In this document: in pieces, positions 24,846 to 31,759 of the stretch
Position numbering within the stretch: the stretch's first letter is position 1
Layout of the letters: each line of letters begins with the position of its first letter
Made by a program: the position numbers and the translations under genes
From: a virus
IMG/VR virus record: IMGVR_UViG_3300034375_013346
Span: 50,612 to 114,611 of that record
Strand: one strand, 5' to 3'
Length of the DNA: 64,000 nt
Notes under the pieces: model-generated
The model's database searches: none
Seen by the model: the letters and a program-made list of their open reading frames with translations, nothing else
Told to the model about the DNA's origin: nothing

Positions 24846-25793
24846 TTATAGGTCAGAGTAAAGATCGTCCAGAGAGGAAGCAGTTTCGGGGCTTGAAGGC
24901 TGCTTCAAAGGCTCTTCTTTGACTGATCCTACCTTAGTGGAAGATACCTCATTGTAGATATCATCCGATGTTTTGGTAGTCGGGGTCGATGAAGAGGTCG
25001 TAACGTTAGCTCCAGACATCACTTCATTAACCATTCTACCGTCGGGGACGGTATTCTTGATAATGTTCATCACCCTCTCGGTAGTATTATCGTCCCAATC
25101 TTTGTATTCAAAATTAGCAAGATTATCCGGACCTGTCTTCAGATATTCCAGAATGGTATTCATATCCTCCTTATTCTTATCCATCTTCTTGCCATCAATT
25201 TCTATCGGAGCATTGTTTCCTACAAACTGACATAGATCATAGTTATTCCATTCCCCCACCTTTCTAGAATGAATTGAGAATAGCTTACCTTCAAAGAGAT
25301 CGTACGGGTTACATGGATCTCCATACTCGGGCTTAAGCTGAGACTCAAGCATATCATTGATCTTCCTTCCAAATTTGAAAGTCATGATCTTTCCCTCTAG
25401 TTCCGGATTATTCTTATCCTGAACAATCTGAATCAGCGAATAGTAGTCTTCCTTTCTTGAGAAATTCCTTGCCAGATCCTGATCGGCAGCGGAATTGGAA
25501 TTCTTAAGCTTCCAAAAAATGTCCTTAAGCACTGATTTTTTACCTACGGTAGAAGGGCAATCTACTGGAAACCCTTCTCCAGTTGCAGGATCGTTTAAAT
25601 ACACGTAGTACTTTTGAATTTTGGATTTAGACGGATCTACGTGGTTTGGCAAAAATCTAATCAAAGATTTATAAACCCCGTCTTTTCCATTTTCCGGGTA
25701 TGGCTTGTAAAACTCTAAATCCCTCGAATCCTCTTTCTTGGTCTTCGTTACGAAGTTTTCAACGTCTAAGTTGAAGATGTCTAAATTACTCAT
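24846..25793 (-). CDS. gp32-like single-stranded DNA-binding protein (315 aa)
   Basis: It coats single-stranded DNA during replication and recombination. The central OB-fold region matches gp32: IRFLPNHVDPSK, VYLNDPATGEG, a region with DYYSLIQIVQDKNNPELEGKI, then TFKFGRKINDMLE. The protein ends in the acidic tip SLDDLYSDL that contacts partner proteins, after a Ser/Thr-rich linker. Only one cysteine remains where T4 gp32 has a CxxxxxxxxCxxxC zinc cluster, so the zinc site seems lost. A strong terminator follows, giving an independently expressed, probably abundant product. Confidence 0.88.
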   Translation of the reverse strand: MSNLDIFNLDVENFVTKTKKEDSRDLEFYKPYPENGKDGVYKSLIRFLPNHVDPSKSKIQKYYVYLNDPATGEGFPVDCPSTVGKKSVLKDIFWKLKNSNSAADQDLARNFSRKEDYYSLIQIVQDKNNPELEGKIMTFKFGRKINDMLESQLKPEYGDPCNPYDLFEGKLFSIHSRKVGEWNNYDLCQFVGNNAPIEIDGKKMDKNKEDMNTILEYLKTGPDNLANFEYKDWDDNTTERVMNIIKNTVPDGRMVNEVMSGANVTTSSSTPTTKTSDDIYNEVSSTKVGSVKEEPLKQPSSPETASSLDDLYSDL

Positions 25794-25834
25794 TGTTCCT
25801 TTAATTTTGTTTTTTAAAATCCTTTATTTAATCT

Positions 25835-26620
25835 CTAAGTGTCCCAAAAGTTTCCCCTAGATTGTATATATCCCGAACTTTTTTTCATATTGTTACTCCT
25901 ATTTACCTCCTTGTGAGATAGCATATTCCCTCGGAGAGAAACTTGTAGATCACTCCTTATTATTTTATATCCGGATATAAGCAAATGGTTTCTTAATAGG
26001 GTTTCAGGGTGGAAAAAAACAGAATCTCTAGAAAGATAGTTTTCTATGCTTCTATACAATCCACAGTAGTGAGACATAGGATTTCTACCCCCATATGCTA
26101 TTACATCGTTAATTCCACCCCTCCAATCAAACCCATGCGGAATATTTATTACTGACTTGTCAGGGTCGAAAAAAAGATCGTTATGGATCTTTATATCGAA
26201 TCTACCTTTTATAACATAGTCATATTTCTTTCCCACGGAGCTCTCGTATTTTTCCATGAGGGAATATGAGGAGTCTATTTTATACCACATACAGAATACC
26301 GACTGCGGGTTCATTTCACCATTCATCGGAGAATACTCATCATATAAGTTTGATCTTTCGAGGATTCTTGTTATGGAATCAGAATCAAAATCCTCGGATA
26401 GCATCAGTTTGGGCTTATACATGGAGATAATATCACCAACCGAGAGACTATCACTAAGATTAGACGTATCTGCTTGTACTGTAGAATTTATATGATCCGA
26501 AGGATTCCAGCACGAGATAAAAACATCGGGTGAATACACATCGAGTATTCTGCTCTTTATATATGGATAACATTCAAGGCCCTCTCTAAATTGACCAGAA
26601 AGAAGTAAAGCAACCCTCAT
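25835..26620 (-). CDS. Predicted glycosyltransferase-like protein, last gene of the RLP cassette (261 aa)
   Basis: The protein opens with MRVALLLSGQFREGLE and contains PDVFISCWN, then SVFCMWYKIDSSYSLM, and YDYVIKGRFDIKI, a block with the acidic R-x-D-x motif that serves as a DxD-type metal site in many GT-A proteins. A later FFHPETLLRNHLL segment is also characteristic. Proteins with this LSGQ...YDxVxxxRxD layout are found in phage genomes and capsule gene clusters, usually annotated as hypothetical or glycosyltransferase. The start overlaps the stop of the upstream GDPD-like gene by four bases. It would be the transferase step of the cassette; the acceptor is unknown. Confidence 0.6.
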   Translation of the reverse strand: MRVALLLSGQFREGLECYPYIKSRILDVYSPDVFISCWNPSDHINSTVQADTSNLSDSLSVGDIISMYKPKLMLSEDFDSDSITRILERSNLYDEYSPMNGEMNPQSVFCMWYKIDSSYSLMEKYESSVGKKYDYVIKGRFDIKIHNDLFFDPDKSVINIPHGFDWRGGINDVIAYGGRNPMSHYCGLYRSIENYLSRDSVFFHPETLLRNHLLISGYKIIRSDLQVSLRGNMLSHKEVNRSNNMKKSSGYIQSRGNFWDT

Positions 26621-27063
26621 TGATACCTTTCTATATAGTCACTACAGACACCCATACACAGGGAGATATCCTCCCCGTGGATCTCGGGCATAACAGCTAT
26701 GCTTCCTTCTATAGGTTGGTTACCAACAAGAGCCCATCTATATCCTTTGCTAGTAAAGACAACATCATCAGAATCATGCATAAAATAGTTCAGCACGTTC
26801 CCCTTAGGATCCATAACGGAAAGTTCCCTGAAGGAAGGGATATTCTTGCAGTGTATCCAAAGCTTTTCGGAGTGTTCAACCAAGAAGGAGTACTGTGTGT
26901 CATACTGCGGTCTATCATGGCCAAGTTTAAAAAGCCCATCAACAAACCATAAATCTATCTCAACGTCATATTTTTCCATTGCTTTCAAAATATAATCAGT
27001 CGAGTTTTCCCTCTCAGGAGATGACCCGTTTACATTACCCCGGTGAGATATAAGTATCATCAA
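26617..27063 (-). CDS. Short GDPD-like phosphodiesterase (148 aa)
   Basis: The start contains the glycerophosphodiester phosphodiesterase signature: SHRGN (H7, R8), then ENS (E19, N20), VEIDLWFVDG (E35, D37) and LGHDRPQ (H49, D50). These give catalytic histidines and metal ligands of a TIM-barrel GDPD. At 148 residues it is well short of the usual 230 or more, so it would be a truncated or minimal barrel. The later part has KLWIHCKN and VLNYFMHDSDDVVFTSKGYRWALVG. Similar short forms occur in polysaccharide loci. Its start follows the RLP stop with no gap, and its stop overlaps the next gene by four bases. Confidence 0.7.
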   Translation of the reverse strand: MMILISHRGNVNGSSPERENSTDYILKAMEKYDVEIDLWFVDGLFKLGHDRPQYDTQYSFLVEHSEKLWIHCKNIPSFRELSVMDPKGNVLNYFMHDSDDVVFTSKGYRWALVGNQPIEGSIAVMPEIHGEDISLCMGVCSDYIERYQ

Positions 27064-28257
27064 TTATTTAGGATTTCCAAACTTACCAACAGCTTCCCTG
27101 AATTCTTTACCAACAATTCCATCTATTGCCTGCCTCATTGCTATGGCTCCACTTTTAGTCCCACTAGGGTGACCGTGCATAGCCCCACCTACATTAGCTA
27201 GATAATCTACGCCAACCTGCTCGTTTATATTGTTAACTAGACCAGGATGAAATCCGCAGCTTAGAGCAGGAAGGGTTCCTTGTTTTCTTGACTCCTCCAT
27301 CGCTTTTAAAACTTCTTCCTCATCAGCAGGATAATATCCGCCAATCATACCAGAGTGTATAAAATCAACACCCATCATTCCTGCCAGTTTACACATGAAG
27401 GGCCAGGATATACTAAAATTGTGATCCGGGTTCGTTATAACCCGATCCCCGCTCTTTTGGAAGTGCATGAATATGGGAAGATCCAATTCCCTGATATTTT
27501 TATAAGACCCGAGACCACACCAAAAATTGACATGCACCCCATTGCCACCTAATTCATGAACCTGCTTTACCCTTTCCAGTATATAAGCTGGATCCGAATG
27601 TATGGAAACACAATAGACAACCCTTTTATCTTTCAGGTAATCCATTATAAGAGGAACCCTATCCTCTATCCTGCAAAAAGAGGGGCTTGATAGTATTTCA
27701 TCCTCTTTGATAAAATTCACACCACCTTCAACCATCTCTTTTACCATCTCAAGCATTATCCTAGGGGAAACTCCGGTCTTAGGTTTTAATATACCGCCGA
27801 GTAAAGGTTTATCATATACCCCAGTGTATTCGCGGATACCATTTATTCCGTACTTGGGCCCTAGAAAACATTCCGAAACACAATCAGGGAATTCAATATC
27901 CAATAATTTGCAAGATTTGATCTCTTCAATATCCATCTGTCCACCCATCACATTTACCAAGAGGTGAGATACACCATCTGTTCTAAAATCTATATTTACA
28001 ACAGGGAATGCAATTATAACCTCCCCAGAGGTGCTATCCAGCATGCTTTCCATATCTCCTACTATGATACAGGAGTGATCCCGAAACAGCTCCTCAGTTT
28101 CCCATACGCTCCTGGAAGACGGGTTACCTACACTCTGTCCTATCGCTATATTCCAAGCAGCAGATGCCAGATTTTTGGAACATTCAACATAGTATTTAGC
28201 AAAGAAATAATTCTCGCTATCTATTTGTTCCTTTAATTTAAATAAATCAGATTTCAT
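27064..28257 (-). CDS. RuBisCO-like protein (RuBisCO large-subunit superfamily, form IV type, 397 aa)
   Basis: The protein is a full-length member of the RuBisCO large-subunit fold. In spinach numbering: K175 and K177 are K158 and K160 (GGILKPKTGVSP), the carbamylated K201 with D203 and E204 are K184, D186 and E187 (NFIKEDEIL), H294 is H265, H327 is H301 (FIHSGM), S379 is S333 and the GG phosphate loop is G357-G358 (NVGGAMHGHPSGT). However the loop-6 Lys334 is replaced by tyrosine (about Y308, GGYY), and R295 and H298 are lost. True CO2 fixation is therefore unlikely; members like this catalyse enolase, isomerase or transcarboxylase reactions on phosphorylated ketoses or acids. The N-terminal domain (QSVGNPSSRSVWETEEL) is also of the RLP type. 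It overlaps the cupin gene upstream by 11 bases and is followed with no gap by the GDPD-like gene. Confidence 0.88.
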   Translation of the reverse strand: MKSDLFKLKEQIDSENYFFAKYYVECSKNLASAAWNIAIGQSVGNPSSRSVWETEELFRDHSCIIVGDMESMLDSTSGEVIIAFPVVNIDFRTDGVSHLLVNVMGGQMDIEEIKSCKLLDIEFPDCVSECFLGPKYGINGIREYTGVYDKPLLGGILKPKTGVSPRIMLEMVKEMVEGGVNFIKEDEILSSPSFCRIEDRVPLIMDYLKDKRVVYCVSIHSDPAYILERVKQVHELGGNGVHVNFWCGLGSYKNIRELDLPIFMHFQKSGDRVITNPDHNFSISWPFMCKLAGMMGVDFIHSGMIGGYYPADEEEVLKAMEESRKQGTLPALSCGFHPGLVNNINEQVGVDYLANVGGAMHGHPSGTKSGAIAMRQAIDGIVGKEFREAVGKFGNPK

Positions 28258-28567
28258 ATTTATCTCCCGGTTTAGAGGGTGTCTTAACTATAAAAACCTC
28301 GCAATCCTCGAGGAAAACTGGATTAGCTATCTCATATCTCCGTATGACAAAAACGTCACCAGATTCGAGGACTCTATCCTGTATAATCATTCTACCCTTA
28401 TGTAAGTAATTTATTTCGTCCGCTTCCTTATGGTAATGTGCTGTCCATTCCTCTCCCTTTTTATGTTCCTTAAAGCAGACCTCAAATTTATCGGTTTCAT
28501 AAGATGAAGGTAAGAAATCACCAACAAACCAACCTCCCTTATATTCTTCTATTCTAGATACTTCCAT
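28247..28567 (-). CDS. Cupin-domain protein of the RLP cassette (106 aa)
   Basis: A single-domain cupin: the first motif is EWTAHYHKEADEINYLHKGRMI (His, His, Glu, and a fourth His from residues about 39-60) and the second is ESGDVFVIRRYEIANPVF. The Tyr/Glu/His cluster suggests a metal-bound active site. Such small cupins in sugar loci can be isomerases or epimerases, or bind a sugar. It overlaps both neighbours (14 bases with the upstream nucleotidyltransferase and 11 with the RLP), so the products are likely made in fixed ratio. Confidence 0.8.
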   Translation of the reverse strand: MEVSRIEEYKGGWFVGDFLPSSYETDKFEVCFKEHKKGEEWTAHYHKEADEINYLHKGRMIIQDRVLESGDVFVIRRYEIANPVFLEDCEVFIVKTPSKPGDKYEI

Positions 28568-29300
28568 ATCTTACTTTATTTTTGTATATCTCCAAATCCT
28601 CCGGCGTCCCTATCGGGAAATGAAGGTTAAAAAAATATGGCAATATTTTCTTACCCCTTTTTATAAGATAGTTGTATGTTGGGGCAACATAAAACTCATT
28701 GTTATATCGATCATTATTGTCGATCATCTCAAGGGCAGATTCAACAAAATCTGAACCCCTCTCCCAGTAATGTAGCCCGTTAGTGGCTATATTCGAAATA
28801 ACTATCTTTTCCTTGACATCACAAACTTCTCCATTAGGGTCAAGCTTGACATAGCTATTTTTTTTAGACGAGGAAAGGAAGCATCCTATAAATCCATCAC
28901 AATTGGTATTAGAAGCGAACTTGGCTAAAATACCCAGATTAAAATCCAGTATTACCTGGTCACAATTCGCTATAATAAGTGGATTTTTAGTGTTAATAAG
29001 GTCTTTCGCAAGGAGTGCGGTACAAGCTGGGCCCTCAGTTAATGCTGGAGTAGAAACGACATCAAAAGAGATTCCAGTATCACCTATATGTTCCCTGAAT
29101 TCATCGATAGAAATATGCTCCTCATTGATGACAAATATGAAGTGTGAAGACCCGTCTCTGAGGTTATCGATTACTGTCCTTATCATGGAATCATCTATAA
29201 CTTTGATGTAGGGTTTTATCTCACTGTATCCAGCATCAGAAAACCTTCTTCCCATTCCCCCCAGAGGTATCAATATGTTAATCTTCTTTGAGTCTCTCAT
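28554..29300 (-). CDS. Sugar-phosphate nucleotidyltransferase, first gene of the RLP cassette (248 aa)
   Basis: It belongs to the NTP_transferase (GalU/RfbA-type) fold. The N-terminal signature is LIPLGGMGRRF (residues 10-20) followed by the EIKPYIKV lysine (K29), then NCDQVILDF with the catalytic acidic pair in the middle. The typical C-terminal hexapeptide repeat is absent, so it is the short form. It would link a sugar- or polyol-phosphate to a nucleotide. The specific sugar and nucleotide cannot be read from the sequence. It starts 23 bases inside the end of the RuvC-like gene, so the cassette is in one operon with it. Confidence 0.85.
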   Translation of the reverse strand: MRDSKKINILIPLGGMGRRFSDAGYSEIKPYIKVIDDSMIRTVIDNLRDGSSHFIFVINEEHISIDEFREHIGDTGISFDVVSTPALTEGPACTALLAKDLINTKNPLIIANCDQVILDFNLGILAKFASNTNCDGFIGCFLSSSKKNSYVKLDPNGEVCDVKEKIVISNIATNGLHYWERGSDFVESALEMIDNNDRYNNEFYVAPTYNYLIKRGKKILPYFFNLHFPIGTPEDLEIYKNKVRYGSI

Positions 29301-29946
29301 CTAAAAACAGACATATCCAGGTGGCATCAATAATATCATCCAATGGCTTATTCACGTTCCCACTGGGGGTTATCCATTCACCCTTATTATCATTTAGTAT
29401 ATTAGTGAAATAGCTCAGGTTGGTTTCAACGATTTCGGTATTAATCAGTGCCTCATACAATTGATCCTTTTTGGCATTCCCCTTAATCGCAAATTTTTTA
29501 ACAGAGGTTGGGGAGAAAACGAAAAAATTTGAGCTTCCTACGAAATCTACTATCTTTTTCCGGAGCAAGGCAGTTGCCATTGATATGTCTATAAGTGCAT
29601 TGCCATTAGAAGCAAAGCTTAAGCCCTCTATAGCTATAAACACATCATCTCCAGGCTCAATGTGGTTCTTAACAGAGTCCCAGAATTTTTCCACCAGATC
29701 CGAAAAATAATCAATTTTTATCCTCTCTCTTTCAGTGTATTCATCAGGCATTTTCTCCTTGCCCATGAACACAAGATCAAATTCATCAATATCCGAAAAG
29801 AAAGCAAATGGCTTATTTTTAGACTTTTTCAAGGATTCCTCAGATCTGTCACTCCTTGTAAGTGATCCCCATCTAAAATGATTATCTCTAAACGAACAAA
29901 ATGCTGGGGAATTCAATGAGAAATCTATTCCTATAAGGGTTCTCAA
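29278..29946 (-). CDS. RuvC-like Holliday-junction resolvase/nuclease (222 aa)
   Basis: An RNase H-fold nuclease. The acidic residues typical of the RuvC group are in GIDFSLNSPAF (D near residue 8), IAIEGLSFAS (E near 108) and KPLDDIIDATWIC (D...D near 206-211). A lysine-rich helix follows the second motif, as in phage RuvC-type resolvases that cut branched DNA before packaging. T4 itself uses the unrelated EndoVII. It lies between the RLP cassette and the tail genes, with a promoter-like element 24 bases upstream. Confidence 0.75.
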   Translation of the reverse strand: MRTLIGIDFSLNSPAFCSFRDNHFRWGSLTRSDRSEESLKKSKNKPFAFFSDIDEFDLVFMGKEKMPDEYTERERIKIDYFSDLVEKFWDSVKNHIEPGDDVFIAIEGLSFASNGNALIDISMATALLRKKIVDFVGSSNFFVFSPTSVKKFAIKGNAKKDQLYEALINTEIVETNLSYFTNILNDNKGEWITPSGNVNKPLDDIIDATWICLFLDERLKED

Positions 29947-29970
29947 AATAGTTTTATTTAAAAGTTCACT

Positions 29971-29979
29971 CTATATATC
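29971..29979 (-). promoter_or_regulatory. Putative phage promoter element GATATATAG
   Basis: On the minus strand it reads GGTGATATATAGAG, 24 bases before the ATG of the RuvC-like gene, just after a strong terminator. It would drive the RuvC-like gene and the whole RLP cassette. Confidence 0.6.
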
Positions 29980-29986
29980 ACCACAA

Positions 29987-30010
29987 AAAACCCCGGGATT
30001 CCGGGGTTTT
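29987..30010 (-). terminator. Intrinsic terminator hairpin
   Basis: AAAACCCCGG pairs perfectly with CCGGGGTTTT around a GATT loop, ending the transcript of the small genes at 30033-30649. Confidence 0.95.
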
Positions 30011-30032
30011 AGATAATTAGGTTTTTTGGTGA

Positions 30033-30398
30033 TTAGACCTTTACTAATCTCTTAGTGACTAGTCCTGGGATCTCAATTTCTTTCTCCCCTTTACCAACAG
30101 CTTGTTCTATCTTGCCTACTATTTCCTTATCTATGGAGCTTTCAAGCTCTGTAGGCTCCGTGATTTTTACCTTCAGATTTTCCCCCGACGGGTTTAATTC
30201 AACAATCTGAACCCTGTTCCATTTTTTACCAAATGGATTTAGATAATTCCCGGGATTAAAATTAGCCTCCAGCTGATACTCCTCACCATTCAAAACGATG
30301 TTTCCCTTGCTGTTTTTCTTGACCTCCAGTTTCTCGTTGATCTGTATAGAGGAATTTCCTCGATCTTTAAAAGATTCGTAAGTTAAGAGGGATTCCAT
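30033..30398 (-). CDS. Unknown protein with capsid-targeting-like start (121 aa)
   Basis: The start MESLLTYESFKDRGNSSIQINEK has the Thr-aromatic-x-x-Phe element and an INE site about 20 residues in, further along than in other members. The remainder is beta-rich, with KVKITEPTELESSI and a C-terminal EIEIPGLVTKRL. No enzyme motif visible. It is two bases from the next gene and ends before a strong terminator. Confidence 0.6.
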   Translation of the reverse strand: MESLLTYESFKDRGNSSIQINEKLEVKKNSKGNIVLNGEEYQLEANFNPGNYLNPFGKKWNRVQIVELNPSGENLKVKITEPTELESSIDKEIVGKIEQAVGKGEKEIEIPGLVTKRLVKV

Positions 30399-30400
30399 AA

Positions 30401-30649
30401 TTAATCTAGAGATGGTTTTACCACGTTGCCCTTCTTGCCCGTGTAGTTATAAACATTAACAAGCTTGTCGTAGCATTTTTTCATCTGGTCGTCACTTAAG
30501 CAATCCACCAGGTCGTTCAATACCCTTTGATCGTTACCTGAAGCAGCTACTAATAGATCCTTCATATGCTGTTTTAGGTCATCCTCCCCATACATGGGCT
30601 GACCATATTTCATTTCATTTAACTGAGTTAGTTCAGAGAATTTTTTCAT
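30401..30649 (-). CDS. Unknown protein with capsid-targeting-like start (82 aa)
   Basis: The start MKKFSELTQLNEMKYG has an LNE site at residues 10-12. The rest is helical, with LKQHMKDLLVAASGN and VLNDLVDCLSDDQMKKC. No family recognised. A GATATATA element lies 20 bases upstream. Confidence 0.6.
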   Translation of the reverse strand: MKKFSELTQLNEMKYGQPMYGEDDLKQHMKDLLVAASGNDQRVLNDLVDCLSDDQMKKCYDKLVNVYNYTGKKGNVVKPSLD

Positions 30650-30669
30650 TTTCTTTGCTTTTTTCTGTT

Positions 30670-30678
30670 TTATATATC
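30670..30678 (-). promoter_or_regulatory. Putative phage promoter element GATATATAA
   Basis: On the minus strand it reads AAGATATATAAAAC, 20 bases before the ATG at 30649 and after the stop at 30679. Confidence 0.55.
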
Positions 30679-31239
30679 TTACTTCTCCCTACCAATTTCT
30701 AGAGATATGTCCAAATAATTACATTTAAACCCTACAGAGAATGTATAAACCGAGGGAGCATTCTGGGTATAATTGAGATTTAGATTATTCATCGAAGTCA
30801 ATGTCACCTCCTTAAAGGTAACAGTGGTAACTATATTCCCGTCATTGTCCAATATTCTTAGCGGGAGATTCTGAATGAAAACTTGTGGATTTTTAAAGTT
30901 TAACTTGTCCAGTACAGTTTCCAACATAATGAAGTAGTTTATGAAACCCTCGGATATACGGAAAGAAACATCAAATTCCCTGCTGAATAGATCCTGAACA
31001 GGTGTTGCACTCTGGTAGTTTATCCTTTTGCCAAGATTCCTCGTCTGCTCCACCAGGTCCATCTGTAATCCTGGAAATCCTACCGACTGTATAGAACTAT
31101 TCATGAACGAGGTTATTGTATCGTAGGGGGTAGGCTGCCTCTTGATATAATCAAGATACTTCTCTTGGACAACATCTGGGAAAAATCCTCTAGGAAAAAC
31201 AAAATAAAAGCTATTAGCCCTTGCGTTTAACATGCTCAT
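30679..31239 (-). CDS. Putative tail tube or related structural protein (186 aa)
   Basis: The layout resembles phage tail-tube proteins: ANSFYFVFPRGFF at the start, a long loop region with PYDTITSFMNSSIQSVGFPGL, then FSREFDVSFRISEGFINYFI and repeated strands (TVTFKEVTLTSMNNL, YTFSVGFKCNYLDI). Length (186 aa) is close to T4 gp19 (163 aa). I see no diagnostic motif, so the assignment rests on general beta-rich character and its place among tail genes. It starts 26 bases inside the end of the upstream gene. Confidence 0.45.
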   Translation of the reverse strand: MSMLNARANSFYFVFPRGFFPDVVQEKYLDYIKRQPTPYDTITSFMNSSIQSVGFPGLQMDLVEQTRNLGKRINYQSATPVQDLFSREFDVSFRISEGFINYFIMLETVLDKLNFKNPQVFIQNLPLRILDNDGNIVTTVTFKEVTLTSMNNLNLNYTQNAPSVYTFSVGFKCNYLDISLEIGREK

Positions 31240-31747
31240 AATTTATCTTTATATGGTTTATTTTATAGTTATTCTGCTCGGATTTAGCTATAGCTTTACT
31301 TGTATCAAAATTAGAGTACAGGTAAAGCCCAGGAATTAATTCCTTACAGTCTCCTTCTACTATATATTCAGTCCTGTTATCTCGATCAAAGAACTCGACT
31401 TTTCTATAATTCAATATCTTCGTATTTCTGGCAGCATATGATTTAGGGTCTTCCCTCCATATAATGTCAACCAAGATACCTCTATCCATTCCCATAGAAA
31501 CCCCGGAATCCAGAAGCTTCTTTAATTCGGTGTATCTGAACATATTACCTGAGAGCACGACATCTATGTCGGTGGTACTTATCTCGGTTCCTAGAAAGTA
31601 ATTAGAGCAAAATGCACCACAAAGGTACAAGTCGACAGTAGGTGTTCCGTTATGATCCAGCCAGGAGGAAATCCAGTCATCGAAAAGATCCCTAGTCGGT
31701 TTCTTAAAAATTCCATCGTATGTAAAATTTCCTCTACTGTATTCCAA
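31214..31747 (-). CDS. Nucleotidyltransferase-fold protein (177 aa)
   Basis: The core LCGAFCSNYFLGTEISTTDIDVVLSG has the glycine-rich loop followed by the TDIDV acidic pair (D-x-D) of the Pol-beta-type nucleotidyltransferase fold; a third acidic residue may be the Asp in LVDIIW. The C-terminal part is beta-rich. Substrate unknown. It is wedged between tail genes, overlapping the tail-tube-like gene by 26 bases, and is the third nucleotidyltransferase-fold protein in the window besides the one at 20058 and the sugar enzyme at 28554. Confidence 0.65.
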   Translation of the reverse strand: MEYSRGNFTYDGIFKKPTRDLFDDWISSWLDHNGTPTVDLYLCGAFCSNYFLGTEISTTDIDVVLSGNMFRYTELKKLLDSGVSMGMDRGILVDIIWREDPKSYAARNTKILNYRKVEFFDRDNRTEYIVEGDCKELIPGLYLYSNFDTSKAIAKSEQNNYKINHIKINYEHVKRKG

Positions 31748-31759
31748 TATTAACTAGAA

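Noticed and set aside
26617-27063. The short GDPD-like protein as a broken pseudogene.
   Set aside because: Catalytic residues are intact and start and stop are coupled tightly to both neighbours, so it seems a minimal form rather than a decayed one.
27064-28257. True CO2-fixing RuBisCO.
   Set aside because: The loop-6 lysine (334) is replaced by tyrosine and R295 and H298 are missing, so carboxylation is not expected; a RuBisCO-like protein is the better call.
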